64,000 nucleotides of DNA from Pontibacter russatus (lineage in GTDB: Bacteria; Bacteroidota; Bacteroidia; Cytophagales; Hymenobacteraceae), in NCBI RefSeq assembly GCF_009931655.1, contig NZ_CP047984.1, positions 2,993,001-3,057,000 of the forward strand. The letters run 5' to 3'. Under the pieces are notes generated by a model, which saw only the letters and a list, made by a program, of their open reading frames with translations, was not told the DNA's origin and did no database searches. The position numbers and the translations under genes were made by a program. This document shows positions 43,012 through 51,611 of the stretch, one piece after another. Position 1 is the stretch's first letter. Every line of letters begins with the position of its first letter.

Positions 43012-44073
43012 CTACACCCGCACCTCGCTCTGGTGCGAATGGTGGCCGAAGACCTTGGCCACCCACCTCGGCAGGAAGACAGAGCCTAAAATAAGGTAAG
43101 GGTAATAGGTGATGAGGCGGTAAAGCACTACCACGATGGTGCTGAAGCCGCCGAGGAACAGGCCGAAAAAGCTCGGAAAGGCCATCTCCACGATACCGGC
43201 GCCGCCCGGCGTAATGGCGATCAGCATCACAATCCAGAAGACGAGGTTGCGGGAAATAATCAGCAGGTGCTCGCTAAGGCTCACGTCCACGAAGGCGGCG
43301 ATGAGGCAGTTGAGCAGAAAATAGCGGGCGCTCCACACAAAGATGGTGGAAAGGATGGCGCGGGACCAATAGTTGAAGCCTTTGCCCTTCAGTTGCTCCG
43401 ACGCCCACATAATCTCGTTGCCGTGCTGGAACGCATTGACGCGCCACTTGCGCAGGAAGCCGATGGAGGTGATTTTCAGCAGCAGCCACTTGAACGCGCG
43501 CGGGCGCACAAACAGCGCGTAAATCATCAGGAGGGTATATACCGCGATGAGCCCGTAGCTGATATAAAAAGCGGACTGCAGTTTGGCCACATCCGAGGGG
43601 TCGAGGTTAAAGGTGGGGAACACCTGCCCCTGCGTGGCCAGCAGGGCAATGGGCGCGGCCAGAATGAAGAACATGTTATCGAGCACCGCCGTCAGCATCA
43701 CGTACGCCAGCGACTTGCCCAGCGGAATGCCCTCTTTGTTGAGGATGATGGTGGCGACGGTGGTGCCGCCCACCACCGAGGGCGTCACGGCCGAGGCAAA
43801 CTCCCAGAGCATGATCACATCCAGGCTGTTGCGCCAGGTCAGGAACTTGTCGGTGAGGCTGCGGATGCGGTACATATAGCCGAAGTCGCGGACAAACAGC
43901 ACGAGCAGCGCCGCCACCAGCCACCACACATTGGCCTGGGCGATGCCCCTGAGCTCGCCCATTTTGTCGTCGCGCATAAAAAGCCAGACGGTGGCCGCAA
44001 GGCCCAGCAGCACGGGTATCAGTATTTTAACCGGGCTAAAGCTCTTGAGTATCGTCTTTTTGTTCTGATCCAT
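43012..44073 (-). CDS. Flippase-like LPG-synthase-TM family membrane protein
   Basis: 353 residues with about eight membrane segments, matching the UPF0104/AglD-like family (lysylphosphatidylglycerol synthase membrane region). The conserved FASAVTPSVVGGTTVATIIL (near 92-111) and AITPGGAGIVEMAF (near 282) motifs are present; no catalytic LPG-synthase domain follows. Family members are thought to move lipids or lipid-linked sugars. It lies between the monooxygenase and scpA, all minus strand, 107 bases after scpA; co-transcription is possible. Confidence 0.85.
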   Translation of the reverse strand: MDQNKKTILKSFSPVKILIPVLLGLAATVWLFMRDDKMGELRGIAQANVWWLVAALLVLFVRDFGYMYRIRSLTDKFLTWRNSLDVIMLWEFASAVTPSVVGGTTVATIILNKEGIPLGKSLAYVMLTAVLDNMFFILAAPIALLATQGQVFPTFNLDPSDVAKLQSAFYISYGLIAVYTLLMIYALFVRPRAFKWLLLKITSIGFLRKWRVNAFQHGNEIMWASEQLKGKGFNYWSRAILSTIFVWSARYFLLNCLIAAFVDVSLSEHLLIISRNLVFWIVMLIAITPGGAGIVEMAFPSFFGLFLGGFSTIVVVLYRLITYYPYLILGSVFLPRWVAKVFGHHSHQSEVRV

Positions 44074-44180
44074 AGGAGTGGTATGGCGCTTGAGCCGCGC
44101 TGCTTAGCGGCGCGTAAAGCTATTAACTATTCTTGGGCGAAACAGTTTGCCCAAACCAAGGTTTTGTGCCGCGGCACCGG

Positions 44181-44954
44181 CTATTCCTCCAGCAGCAACT
44201 GCATGACCTGCGTGGCCTGCCCTTCGGCCGCCGTGATGATGAAATCGTTGAAGCCCTCGCCCACTTCCACGCCGATCAGGTTGAGCTGCAGCATGTCCAG
44301 AATAGCCAGAAAGTTGAAGATCATCCCGATCTTATCCGGGAACTCGGCGATGAGCTGCGAGAAAGCGAGCTGGCTGCGCTCCGTCACCATCCGCATGATC
44401 AGGTCGCGCTGGTCCTCGATGGTATACGGATAGGTGACGACCGTGTGCTTCGGCCGGGTCTGCTCCTCTGCGTAGCGTGCCATCGCCCGCTCAAACACGC
44501 GCATCAGCCTGTACAGGCTCAGATCCTGCAGCTCGTACTCGAAGTGGTTGGCGCTGGCGATCTGCTGCAGCTCCTCGTGCAGGTTGCCCCGGCTCTCCTG
44601 CGCCAGGCGCTGCTCCTCCATCAGGGCCAGGTCCGGCACGGCACCCTTGTACTTCTTGTACTCCAGCAGGTGCTGCACCAGTTCCTGGCGCGGGTCAATC
44701 TCGTTGCCCGCCTCGTCCTTCTCCACGCGCGGCAGCAGCATTTTGGCCTTGATGCGCATGAGCGTGGCGGCGGTGAGGATAAAATCGCTGGCGACTTCAA
44801 TGTTGAGCTGCTCCAGTTGCTGCAGGTATCCCAGGAACTCGTTCGTGATCTGAAAGATGGGGATGTCGTGGATATCCAGCTCGTCGCGCTCGATGAAGAA
44901 GAGCAACAGGTCGAACGGCCCTTCGAATAATGGTAATTTAATCTCGAAACTCAC
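44181..44954 (-). CDS. scpA: Segregation and condensation protein A
   Basis: 257-residue kleisin that bridges Smc heads with ScpB during chromosome compaction. The N-terminal helix-turn region FEGPFDLLLFFIERDELDIHDIPI (quoted only by its core FEGPFDLLL) and the C-terminal winged helix (VTERSQLAFSQLIAEFPDK) are typical. The middle is helical and charged. The start is GTG at 44954, with AAGG just before it and no in-frame ATG nearby. scpB and smc are not in the window. Confidence 0.93.
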   Translation of the reverse strand: MSFEIKLPLFEGPFDLLLFFIERDELDIHDIPIFQITNEFLGYLQQLEQLNIEVASDFILTAATLMRIKAKMLLPRVEKDEAGNEIDPRQELVQHLLEYKKYKGAVPDLALMEEQRLAQESRGNLHEELQQIASANHFEYELQDLSLYRLMRVFERAMARYAEEQTRPKHTVVTYPYTIEDQRDLIMRMVTERSQLAFSQLIAEFPDKIGMIFNFLAILDMLQLNLIGVEVGEGFNDFIITAAEGQATQVMQLLLEE

Positions 44955-44996
44955 CTTGTATGCTATATTGTTTGGCCGCCGGGGCAGCGCGGGTTA

Positions 44997-45004
44997 CAAA
45001 ATTA
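44997..45004 (-). promoter_or_regulatory. Possible -7 box for scpA
   Basis: On the minus strand TAATTTTG at 45004-44997 fits TAnnTTTG, about 43 bases before the GTG start. No convincing -33 box is seen. Confidence 0.35.
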
Positions 45005-45230
45005 GGGATTTTTGGCAGAAGCCAGCTATGGGCAGGCTCCTGCTACAACCAAACGCAGGGCGGGCATGGTTCATAACCTCCGGCACAAAACGCGGGTATA
45101 GCGCTTTGCCGCACCCCCGCAGGGCACAGGGCCTGCTCCATATATGGCAATGATATATAAAAGACTTTTCTGCAGCTGCGCCGTATGTAACAGCAGGAGC
45201 GGAGAGTCGGCCCGGATTACAGAAATTTGT

Positions 45231-45238
45231 TAACTTTG
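45231..45238 (+). promoter_or_regulatory. -7 box for dxs
   Basis: TAACTTTG followed by C is an exact TAnnTTTG match 75 bases before the dxs ATG; no clear TTTG at -33. Confidence 0.45.
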
Positions 45239-45312
45239 CCCATTGGCCGGGAGCGCAGGCACATGTAAACTTTTGCTAAGACATTTTGTTAGAGGTCAAT
45301 AAGGACGATTCT

Positions 45313-47235
45313 ATGATTATTCAACCCGGAGAGCTACTGGCCTCTATCAACACCCCTGCCGACCTTCGGAAACTGAAGGAGGCCCAGCTGTTGCAGGTAT
45401 GCCAGGAGCTGAGGCAATACATCATTGATGTCGTTTCGATCCACGGCGGCCACTTCGGCGCCAGCCTTGGCGTGGTGGAGCTCACGGTGGCGCTGCACTA
45501 TGCCTTCAACACGCCGTACGACCAACTGGTGTGGGATGTGGGCCACCAGGCCTATGGGCATAAAATCCTGACCGGCCGCCGCGACATTTTCCACACCAAC
45601 CGCAAATACGGCGGCATCTCCGGCTTCCCGAAAAGAAAAGAAAGCGAGTACGACACCTTCGGCGTGGGCCACTCCAGCACGTCCATCTCGGCGGCGCTGG
45701 GCATGGCCGTGGCCTCCAAATACAAACACGAAGACAAGCGCCAGCACATCGCTGTGATAGGCGACGGCGCCATGACGGGCGGCATGGCCTTCGAGGCACT
45801 GAACCACGCGGGCGTGGCCAATGCCAACCTGCTGGTGGTGCTCAACGACAACTGCATGAGCATCGACCCCAACGTGGGCGCGCTGAAGGAATACCTGACC
45901 GACATCACCACCTCCCGCACCTATAACAAAGTGCGGGACGAGGTGTGGAAAATCCTGGGCAAGATCAGCAAATTCGGCCCAGACGCCCGCGCCATCGTCT
46001 CGAAGATAGAGAGCGGGGTGAAAGCGGCCATCCTCAAGCAGAGCAATTTGTTCGAGGGCCTCAACTTCCGCTACTTCGGCCCGATAGACGGCCACGACAT
46101 CGACCACCTGGTGTCGGTGATGGAAGACCTGAAGCACATACCCGGCCCGAAAATCCTGCACTGCCTCACCACCAAGGGCAAGGGCTTCGCGCTCGCTGAG
46201 AAAGACCAGACCAAATGGCACGCGCCCGGCCTGTTCGATAAGATCACGGGCGAGATATACGAAAAGCACTTCGACAAGCCGCAGCCGCCGAAGTACCAGG
46301 ACGTGTTTGGCCACACCATCGTGGAACTGGCGGAGCAGAACCCGAAAATCATGGGCGTGACGCCCGCCATGCCTTCCGGCTGCTCGCTCAACATCATGAT
46401 GCAGGCCATGCCCGACCGCGCTTTTGACGTGGGCATTGCCGAGCAGCACGCCGTTACCTTCTCCGCCGGCCTGGCCACGCAGGGCCTGATTCCGTTCTGC
46501 AACGTTTACAGCACCTTTATGCAGCGCGGCTACGACCAGGTGGTACACGATGTGTGCCTGCAGAACCTGCCGGTGGTTTTCTGCCTTGATCGGGCCGGGT
46601 TCGCCGGCGCCGACGGCCCCACCCACCACGGCGCGTACGACATTGCCTATATGCGCTGCATCCCGAACATGGTGGTGTCGGCCCCGATGAACGAGCAGGA
46701 ACTGCGCAACCTCATGTTTACGGCCACCCAGGAGGGCGCCGGCCCGTTCACGATCCGTTACCCAAGAGGGGAGGGCGTGATGCCGGACTGGCGCACCCCG
46801 CTGGAGGCGATCGAGATCGGCAAAGGGCGCACGGTGCAGGAAGGGGAGAAGGTGGCCCTGCTGACCTTCGGCCATATAGGCAACTATGCGGTGGAGGTGT
46901 GCGCGAAGTTGAAGTACGACGGCATTACCCCCGGCCACTACGACATGCGCTTTGCCAAACCACTGGATGCCGAACTGCTGCACCGCATCTTCCGCAAGTA
47001 CGACAAAGTGATAACCGTGGAAGACGGCTGTCTGCAGGGCGGGTTTGGAAGCGCTGTGCTGGAGTTTATGGTGGACAACGGCTACACCTCGCAGGTAAGG
47101 CGCCTGGGCATTCCGGACCAGATCTTCGAGCACGGCTCCCAACTGGAACTGCACAAAGAAGCAGGCATGGACCCGGCGGCTATCGAACAAACTGTGCGCG
47201 AGATGGTCGGCGTGCCCGTGAAAGTCAGAATATAG
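45313..47235 (+). CDS. dxs: 1-Deoxy-D-xylulose-5-phosphate synthase
   Basis: Thiamine-diphosphate enzyme condensing pyruvate and glyceraldehyde-3-phosphate, first step of the MEP isoprenoid pathway. 640 residues from the ATG at 45313, preceded by AAGGA with fitting spacing; a TTG nine codons upstream is rejected. Motifs: HPSxxGAS-like IHGGHFGASLGVVELTVAL, the ThDP site GDGAMTGGMAFEALNH, and the transketolase C-domain with GIAEQHAVTFSAGLA and DRAGFAGADGPTHHGAYD. It is monocistronic with a terminator at 47258-47289. Confidence 0.97.
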   Translation: MIIQPGELLASINTPADLRKLKEAQLLQVCQELRQYIIDVVSIHGGHFGASLGVVELTVALHYAFNTPYDQLVWDVGHQAYGHKILTGRRDIFHTNRKYGGISGFPKRKESEYDTFGVGHSSTSISAALGMAVASKYKHEDKRQHIAVIGDGAMTGGMAFEALNHAGVANANLLVVLNDNCMSIDPNVGALKEYLTDITTSRTYNKVRDEVWKILGKISKFGPDARAIVSKIESGVKAAILKQSNLFEGLNFRYFGPIDGHDIDHLVSVMEDLKHIPGPKILHCLTTKGKGFALAEKDQTKWHAPGLFDKITGEIYEKHFDKPQPPKYQDVFGHTIVELAEQNPKIMGVTPAMPSGCSLNIMMQAMPDRAFDVGIAEQHAVTFSAGLATQGLIPFCNVYSTFMQRGYDQVVHDVCLQNLPVVFCLDRAGFAGADGPTHHGAYDIAYMRCIPNMVVSAPMNEQELRNLMFTATQEGAGPFTIRYPRGEGVMPDWRTPLEAIEIGKGRTVQEGEKVALLTFGHIGNYAVEVCAKLKYDGITPGHYDMRFAKPLDAELLHRIFRKYDKVITVEDGCLQGGFGSAVLEFMVDNGYTSQVRRLGIPDQIFEHGSQLELHKEAGMDPAAIEQTVREMVGVPVKVRI

Positions 47236-47257
47236 ACGGATACAAAACTTTATATAT

Positions 47258-47289
47258 AACCTCACAGCGTTTCTGAAACCTGTGAGGTT
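47258..47289 (+). terminator. dxs terminator
   Basis: 10-bp perfect arms 47258-47267 and 47280-47289, followed by T; a canonical intrinsic terminator preceded by TATATA. Confidence 0.85.
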
Positions 47290-47325
47290 TTTTGTTTCTG
47301 ATGTTTTGTCTTGAGCAGGCCATAT

Positions 47326-47373
47326 CCAACTACCCCTGCCCCTCCTTAGACAAGGAGGGGCAGGGGTAGTTGG
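47326..47373. repeat. REP-like 22-bp perfect hairpin
   Basis: Arms 47326-47347 and 47352-47373 with a four-base loop. The right arm matches 17347-17368 at 21 of 22 bases, so this is a dispersed palindromic repeat. Confidence 0.75.
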
Positions 47374-47464
47374 TTTTCATATATAAAAATCGTATCGACC
47401 CTGATTCCGTTTGAGATTCTAAAGAACGACAGCCATCTTGTGCCTAAACTTAACCTCTGTCAAC

Positions 47465-48247
47465 ATGGAAAACATATATACAGACGCAGGCTCCGGCGAC
47501 ACGCTGGTCTTCCTGCACGGCTTCTGCGAGAGCAAGCAGGTCTGGGCCGGATTTGTGGCGCCGTTGCAGCAGCGGTTCAGAGTCATCACCCTCGACCTGC
47601 CCGGCCACGGCGATAACACAGCCAGCAGCAGCCCCTATACCATGGAAAGCCTGGCCGATGAGGTGAAACAACGGTTAGATGAACTGGAGGTGAAAAAATG
47701 CCTCCTGGTTGGGCACTCGATGGGCGGCTATGTGGGTATGGCCTTCGCCGAAAAATACGGCCATAGGCTCCGTGGACTCTGCCTTTTCCACTCCTCCGCC
47801 CTGCCCGATACGGAGGAGAAGAAAGCGAGCCGCACCAAATCCATCGACTTTGTGGAGCGCCACGGCGTTACAAGCTTCGTCAATCCGCTGATTGAGCCGC
47901 TGTTTTACGAAGGTAACCGGGACCGCCTGCAGCAGGAGATAGAGATGATGAAGGAGATTGGCCGCCAAACGCCCCAGGCCGCCGTCGTGAGCGCCCTGGC
48001 TGCTATGCGCGACCGGCCCAACCGGGCGCATGTGCTGCGGGAGGCAAAGTACCCGGTGCAGTTCATTTTCGGGAAAGACGACACGGCCGTGCCGCTGGAC
48101 AAAGCCCTGGAGCAATGCCACCTGCCCGACTACGGCACAGCGCTGTTCCTGGGCAAGACGGGGCATATGGGCATGTTCGAGCGTACGGCTGAGACACAGA
48201 AAGCCCTGGTGAAATTTGCCGAGACGGTGTTTGAGTTAGTGAGTTAG
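47465..48247 (+). CDS. Alpha/beta-hydrolase
   Basis: 260 residues from the ATG at 47465. The fold is clear: oxyanion motif FLHGFCESKQVW, DLPGHGDN, the nucleophile elbow VGHSMGGY, the acid in FGKDDTAVPL and the catalytic His in LGKTGHMGMFE. It resembles BioH/MhpC-type esterases. No signal peptide is present. The substrate is unknown; the neighbours (dxs before, a flavoprotein after) do not help. An in-frame ATG at 47438 would add nine residues and is less likely. Confidence 0.9.
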   Translation: MENIYTDAGSGDTLVFLHGFCESKQVWAGFVAPLQQRFRVITLDLPGHGDNTASSSPYTMESLADEVKQRLDELEVKKCLLVGHSMGGYVGMAFAEKYGHRLRGLCLFHSSALPDTEEKKASRTKSIDFVERHGVTSFVNPLIEPLFYEGNRDRLQQEIEMMKEIGRQTPQAAVVSALAAMRDRPNRAHVLREAKYPVQFIFGKDDTAVPLDKALEQCHLPDYGTALFLGKTGHMGMFERTAETQKALVKFAETVFELVS

Positions 48248-48308
48248 GAAGTTAGTGAGTTAAAGAGTTGATATTTTTGAATCTGAACCTTCAGCGAAAT
48301 AAAATTCA

Positions 48309-48345
48309 TTTTTCATATATGCAACAAAGTTGCATATATGAAAAA
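48309..48345. other. 17-bp perfect hairpin between hydrolase and flavoprotein genes
   Basis: Arms 48309-48325 and 48329-48345 around AAA. Each strand starts with T5 and ends with A5, so no U-run follows and it is an unusual terminator. An operator or leader structure for the gene at 48460 is an alternative. Confidence 0.6.
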
Positions 48346-48459
48346 GACTGTTACCTTTACCTGGGCAAGATAAGGATGGACAGTAAGCCATAGCCTGCCG
48401 CTTTCCGCTTACTTCCGCCCCCTGTCTTAGCAGCAGTAATCTCACTTAAAGGAGCATAT

Positions 48460-49398
48460 ATGGAGGGTAACAAAAAACTGGATGTAATTATCGTTGGCGG
48501 AAGTTATGCGGGGCTTTCGGCAGCCATGAGCTTAGGCCGTGCCCTGCGGCAGGTTCTGATTATTGACAGCGGTGAACCCTGCAACCGGCAGACACCGCAC
48601 TCGCACAACTTCATTACACAAGACGGCAACGCCCCCGGGCAGATTGCAGCAACCGCCAAAGAGCAGGTTTTGAAATACCCCACTGTAAGATTTCACGAAG
48701 GGCTCGCCGTTCGCGGCAGGAAAACGGAAGCAGGATTTGAAATCGAGACACAGGCAGGCGAGGGGTTCTCGTCCAGGAAGCTACTGTTTGCGACAGGGCT
48801 GAAAGACATGATGCCTCCTATCGAAGGCATTGCGGCCTGCTGGGGTGTTTCGGTGCTGCACTGCCCTTACTGCCACGGGTACGAAGTGAAAAACGAGAGA
48901 ACGGGCATTCTCGCCAATGGCGACATGGCTTTTGAGTTTGGCAAATTGATCTACAACTGGACGAAAGATTTGACCGTCTTTACCAATGGGCCGTCCCGCT
49001 TAACCGGAGAGCAAGCCAGCGTTCTGGAGGAGCACCATATCCGGGTGAATGAAAAAGAAGTGAGCCAGCTTCTTCACCACCAAGGGCAGCTGCATACCAT
49101 TGTATTTAAAGATCAGTCGGAGTTTGCCGTCAAAGCGCTTTACGCTAGGCCTGCCTTTACGCAGCATTGCAGTATTCCTGAAGAACTGGGATGTGAACTG
49201 ACAGAACAAGGGCTGCTCAAAACGGATATCTTTCAGAAAACGACCGTTGAAGGCGTGTTTGCATGTGGCGACAATTCCACGCTTGGGCGCGCTGTTTCCC
49301 TTTCTGTTTCGGCAGGCACCATGGCCGGGGCGTCTCTGAACAAAGAACTTATTGAAGATGCGTTTCGCGGTTCTGTAACAGCGCCCGGTACTATATAG
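48460..49398 (+). CDS. Thioredoxin-reductase-like FAD/NAD(P) oxidoreductase
   Basis: 312 residues. FAD motif VIIVGGSYAGLSAAMSLGR (near 9-27), a CPYC redox pair in LHCPYCHGYE (near 134), and the C-terminal FAD motif GVFACGDNST. The NADPH-binding GxGxxA of true thioredoxin reductase is weak (ILANGDMAFEFGK), as in a divergent group often found beside regulators or as detoxification enzymes. It has a strong Shine-Dalgarno AAAGGAG at 48448-48454, rare in this phylum. Composition is somewhat AT-richer than the neighbours. Confidence 0.87.
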   Translation: MEGNKKLDVIIVGGSYAGLSAAMSLGRALRQVLIIDSGEPCNRQTPHSHNFITQDGNAPGQIAATAKEQVLKYPTVRFHEGLAVRGRKTEAGFEIETQAGEGFSSRKLLFATGLKDMMPPIEGIAACWGVSVLHCPYCHGYEVKNERTGILANGDMAFEFGKLIYNWTKDLTVFTNGPSRLTGEQASVLEEHHIRVNEKEVSQLLHHQGQLHTIVFKDQSEFAVKALYARPAFTQHCSIPEELGCELTEQGLLKTDIFQKTTVEGVFACGDNSTLGRAVSLSVSAGTMAGASLNKELIEDAFRGSVTAPGTI

Positions 49399-49726
49399 CC
49401 ACTGGGTTTGCAGCAAGCGCATGCCTGCATTGGAATTATATATAGCTGGGGCTCGCGCTGTAAAACCGGTTCGGTTTGAAGAATGGGGGCGCTTCCTTTT
49501 CCCCGGAGAAGCCAGGGGGTAGGTTATTTTTCAGCAGCCAACTTCATCTAAAACAAAGCCTGCACAGGATGATATGCCGACATGCGCTGTGCCGGGATGC
49601 GACCTGCCGGAGGCAAAACAGCTGGTGGCCCATAAGCAAAACGGCAGCCCGCTTTTAAGCAGGCCGCCGCCAAAAAATCGAAACTTCTCCCGTGTGTACT
49701 CCTGAATAGCGAAGAGTGTTGCCCTT
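49399..49726. other. Intergenic region, no gene seen
   Basis: It holds one TATATA run (near 49438) and low-complexity DNA. A 60-codon frame at 49476-49658 has an implausible composition and I do not accept it. Confidence 0.45.
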
Positions 49727-50149
49727 TTACTTTGCTTTCAGCTTCATTTCGGCGCCATCGGGCACTTTCAGGTTCATCTCGTCTTCCGTCAGCTTCGTCA
49801 CCTCAAAGTTCTCGGATACGTTGTCGTTCTCAAACTGAAGTGTCAGGCGCCTGGCAGACTGGTCGAAAGACCAGGTGCCTGTGCGGAGCTGGCCGCCCTC
49901 GCCCAGCGCAAAGCGGCCATCGGCGTAAAACTGCATGCTGCCATTGGCGGCTTCTGCCTGTTCCACCTCTTCGCCGGCAGCGTCCAGTTGCTCGTCGGCC
50001 ACCCAGGTCTTGCTGCTCGGGCCGGAGATCATGCTTTCAGCCCCCACTTTGTCTTCTCCGCCGCAGCTTGCCAGCACCACCGCCAGCAGCAGGGCCAGCA
50101 GCGTGTGCAGCGCGCTTCTACCGGTATACTCTCTTTCTATTCTGCTCAT
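49727..50149 (-). CDS. Lipoprotein with lipocalin-like domain
   Basis: 140 residues from the ATG at 50149; the alternative at 50188 adds 13. The signal ends at C29 (VVLASC). After an acidic stretch (LDAAGEEVEQAEAANG) the strands MQFYADGRFALGEGG, RTGTWSFDQSARRLTLQF and FEVTKLTEDEMNLKV look like the lipocalin-like/DUF4923-type domain frequent in Bacteroidota lipoproteins. Function unknown. It is monocistronic. Confidence 0.78.
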   Translation of the reverse strand: MSRIEREYTGRSALHTLLALLLAVVLASCGGEDKVGAESMISGPSSKTWVADEQLDAAGEEVEQAEAANGSMQFYADGRFALGEGGQLRTGTWSFDQSARRLTLQFENDNVSENFEVTKLTEDEMNLKVPDGAEMKLKAK

Positions 50150-50356
50150 AGTTTTACTGTTTAAATTGTATATTTTATATATAGCCATGCCCTAAGCGGG
50201 CACGGGTGCAAGCTGCTTACGGCCTTCAGAGGCCTGCCGTTGCAATTGGTGCGGCACAACTAACTTCCACAGCAAGCGTATTTTACCATAATGCGGCTTG
50301 TGTGAACCACCATAAGCCGCCTTATGCTATATAACTGACCTAAAATTTGTACTGAT

Positions 50357-50677
50357 ATGGGATTGATGGATTTTTTCAAAAAAGGGAAAGAGGCGCCTGC
50401 CAAGCCAGTCGCTACTCCTAAAAGCGCGCCGCGCACGGCTGCCCCGCCGGTTAGCCCCACGCATGCAGCCGCCGCCAACGACAACCTGAAAAAGGCAGCG
50501 GCCCCTGCCCAGGACACCTACACGGTGCAGAGCGGCGATTCGCTTTCGAAGATTGCCAAGAGCCACTACGGGGACGCCGGTGACTGGAAACGCATCTATG
50601 AGGCTAATAAGACACTTATCGGTGCCAATCCGGATCTGATCCACCCGGGCCAGCGGCTTGTGATTCCGAGAGACTAG
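50357..50677 (+). CDS. LysM-domain protein
   Basis: 106 residues. A short amphipathic start (MGLMDFFKKGKEAP) and an Ala/Pro linker lead to one LysM domain (53-104: TYTVQSGDSLSKIAKSHYGD, then IYEANKTLI and HPGQRLVIP). The arrangement resembles the C-terminus of YgaU-type proteins. No signal peptide is visible, so it may be cytoplasmic or peripherally bound. LysM binds GlcNAc-containing glycans. A long hairpin closes the gene. Confidence 0.88.
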   Translation: MGLMDFFKKGKEAPAKPVATPKSAPRTAAPPVSPTHAAAANDNLKKAAAPAQDTYTVQSGDSLSKIAKSHYGDAGDWKRIYEANKTLIGANPDLIHPGQRLVIPRD

Positions 50678-50691
50678 ACCTTACGCTATAT

Positions 50692-50740
50692 GCTATATAA
50701 ACAGCGGCCAGCATCAAATGCTGGCCGCTGTTTATATAGC
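50692..50740 (+). terminator. 23-bp perfect hairpin after LysM gene
   Basis: Arms 50692-50714 and 50718-50740 with a three-base loop; GCTATATA forms the outer end of both arms. Confidence 0.75.
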
Positions 50741-50910
50741 CCCCGTCTGCATCCCTTTTTGCATGTCGGCGGGACGCCCAATCCAGGATTCTGCCGGAAA
50801 AATTGCAACCCAACCCCAACTAGCAGACTAGCACATTAAAAGCCTGGCCTTCCTATAGGAGGCAGGCAGGTATATATAGCCTTTGCGACACAGGGTGGCG
50901 CAAAAACAAA

Positions 50911-50939
50911 AGCCGCCCAACCTGTAGGGGCGGGCGGCT
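50911..50939 (-). terminator. ndk terminator
   Basis: 8-bp arms 50911-50918 and 50932-50939; on the minus strand the stem is followed by a T-rich tract (complement of 50901-50910). Confidence 0.75.
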
Positions 50940-50963
50940 CTTATGTCTGCAAGTAATTTTTTC

Positions 50964-51383
50964 TTAGAAGCGCTCGTCGGCACTAAAGAAGAAATCGCCT
51001 TCAATTTGTGCGTTTTCGTCGGAGTCGGAGCCGTGTACGGCGTTAGCTTCAATCGACTTGGCGTATTTCTTACGGATGGTGCCTTCCTCGGCCTGTGCCG
51101 GGTTGGTGGCGCCAATCAGCTTGCGGAAGTCCTCTACGGCGTTGTCCTTCTCCAGGATCATGGCTACGATGGGGCCGGAAGACATATAGGAAACCAGGTC
51201 GCCATAGAACGGACGCTCTTTGTGTACCTCGTAAAACTTACCGGCACGCTCGGCTGTCAGTTTTGTTTTCTTCATCGCCACAACACGGAACCCGCCTTGC
51301 TCAATCATTTGGGTAATGCCGCCGATGTGGTTGTCGGCCACTGCGTCAGGCTTAATCATGGTGAATGTGATGTTTCCGGCCAT
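50964..51383 (-). CDS. ndk: Nucleoside diphosphate kinase
   Basis: 139 residues equilibrating nucleoside di- and triphosphates through a phosphohistidine. K11 (MIKPDAV), the GGF motif at 30-32, and the catalytic H117 in NAVHGSD are intact, and the length is normal. The tail ([12 protein letters not shown]) is standard. It is divergent from nrnA, with 228 bases between starts. It is monocistronic. Confidence 0.97.
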   Translation of the reverse strand: MAGNITFTMIKPDAVADNHIGGITQMIEQGGFRVVAMKKTKLTAERAGKFYEVHKERPFYGDLVSYMSSGPIVAMILEKDNAVEDFRKLIGATNPAQAEEGTIRKKYAKSIEANAVHGSDSDENAQIEGDFFFSADERF

Positions 51384-51611
51384 CTTTTCTAATCTTTATA
51401 GGTTTTACGTCTGTTTTGGGACTGCAAAAGTAGGCATTTCAAGTAAAAGCAGCATACTTTTCTGTTATACTTTCACCAGCCGCCAGGTATGCTGCGGGTT
51501 TTTGAGGCGCTGCCGGGCGGTGGCAAGGGGCTTATTTTATTGCTTAAGAAGTATTTTATGCTGAAATTGGCGCCTTATATCCTTATCTGTCAGAGGATTT
51601 AAAACGATAGT

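Larger units (their letters stand above)
44955..45312. other. Divergent scpA-dxs promoter region
   Basis: 358 bases holding one TAnnTTTG box for each gene (44997-45004 minus, 45231-45238 plus) and TATATA runs near 45140-45157. No extra gene is seen. Confidence 0.5.

Noticed and set aside
45334-47265. 643-codon open frame antisense to dxs
   Set aside because: dxs is certain on the plus strand; the antisense product has shadow-type composition without domains.
49476-49658. 60-codon frame after the flavoprotein gene
   Set aside because: Cys/Arg/His-scattered composition, no hydrophobic segment or motif, and no start signal.
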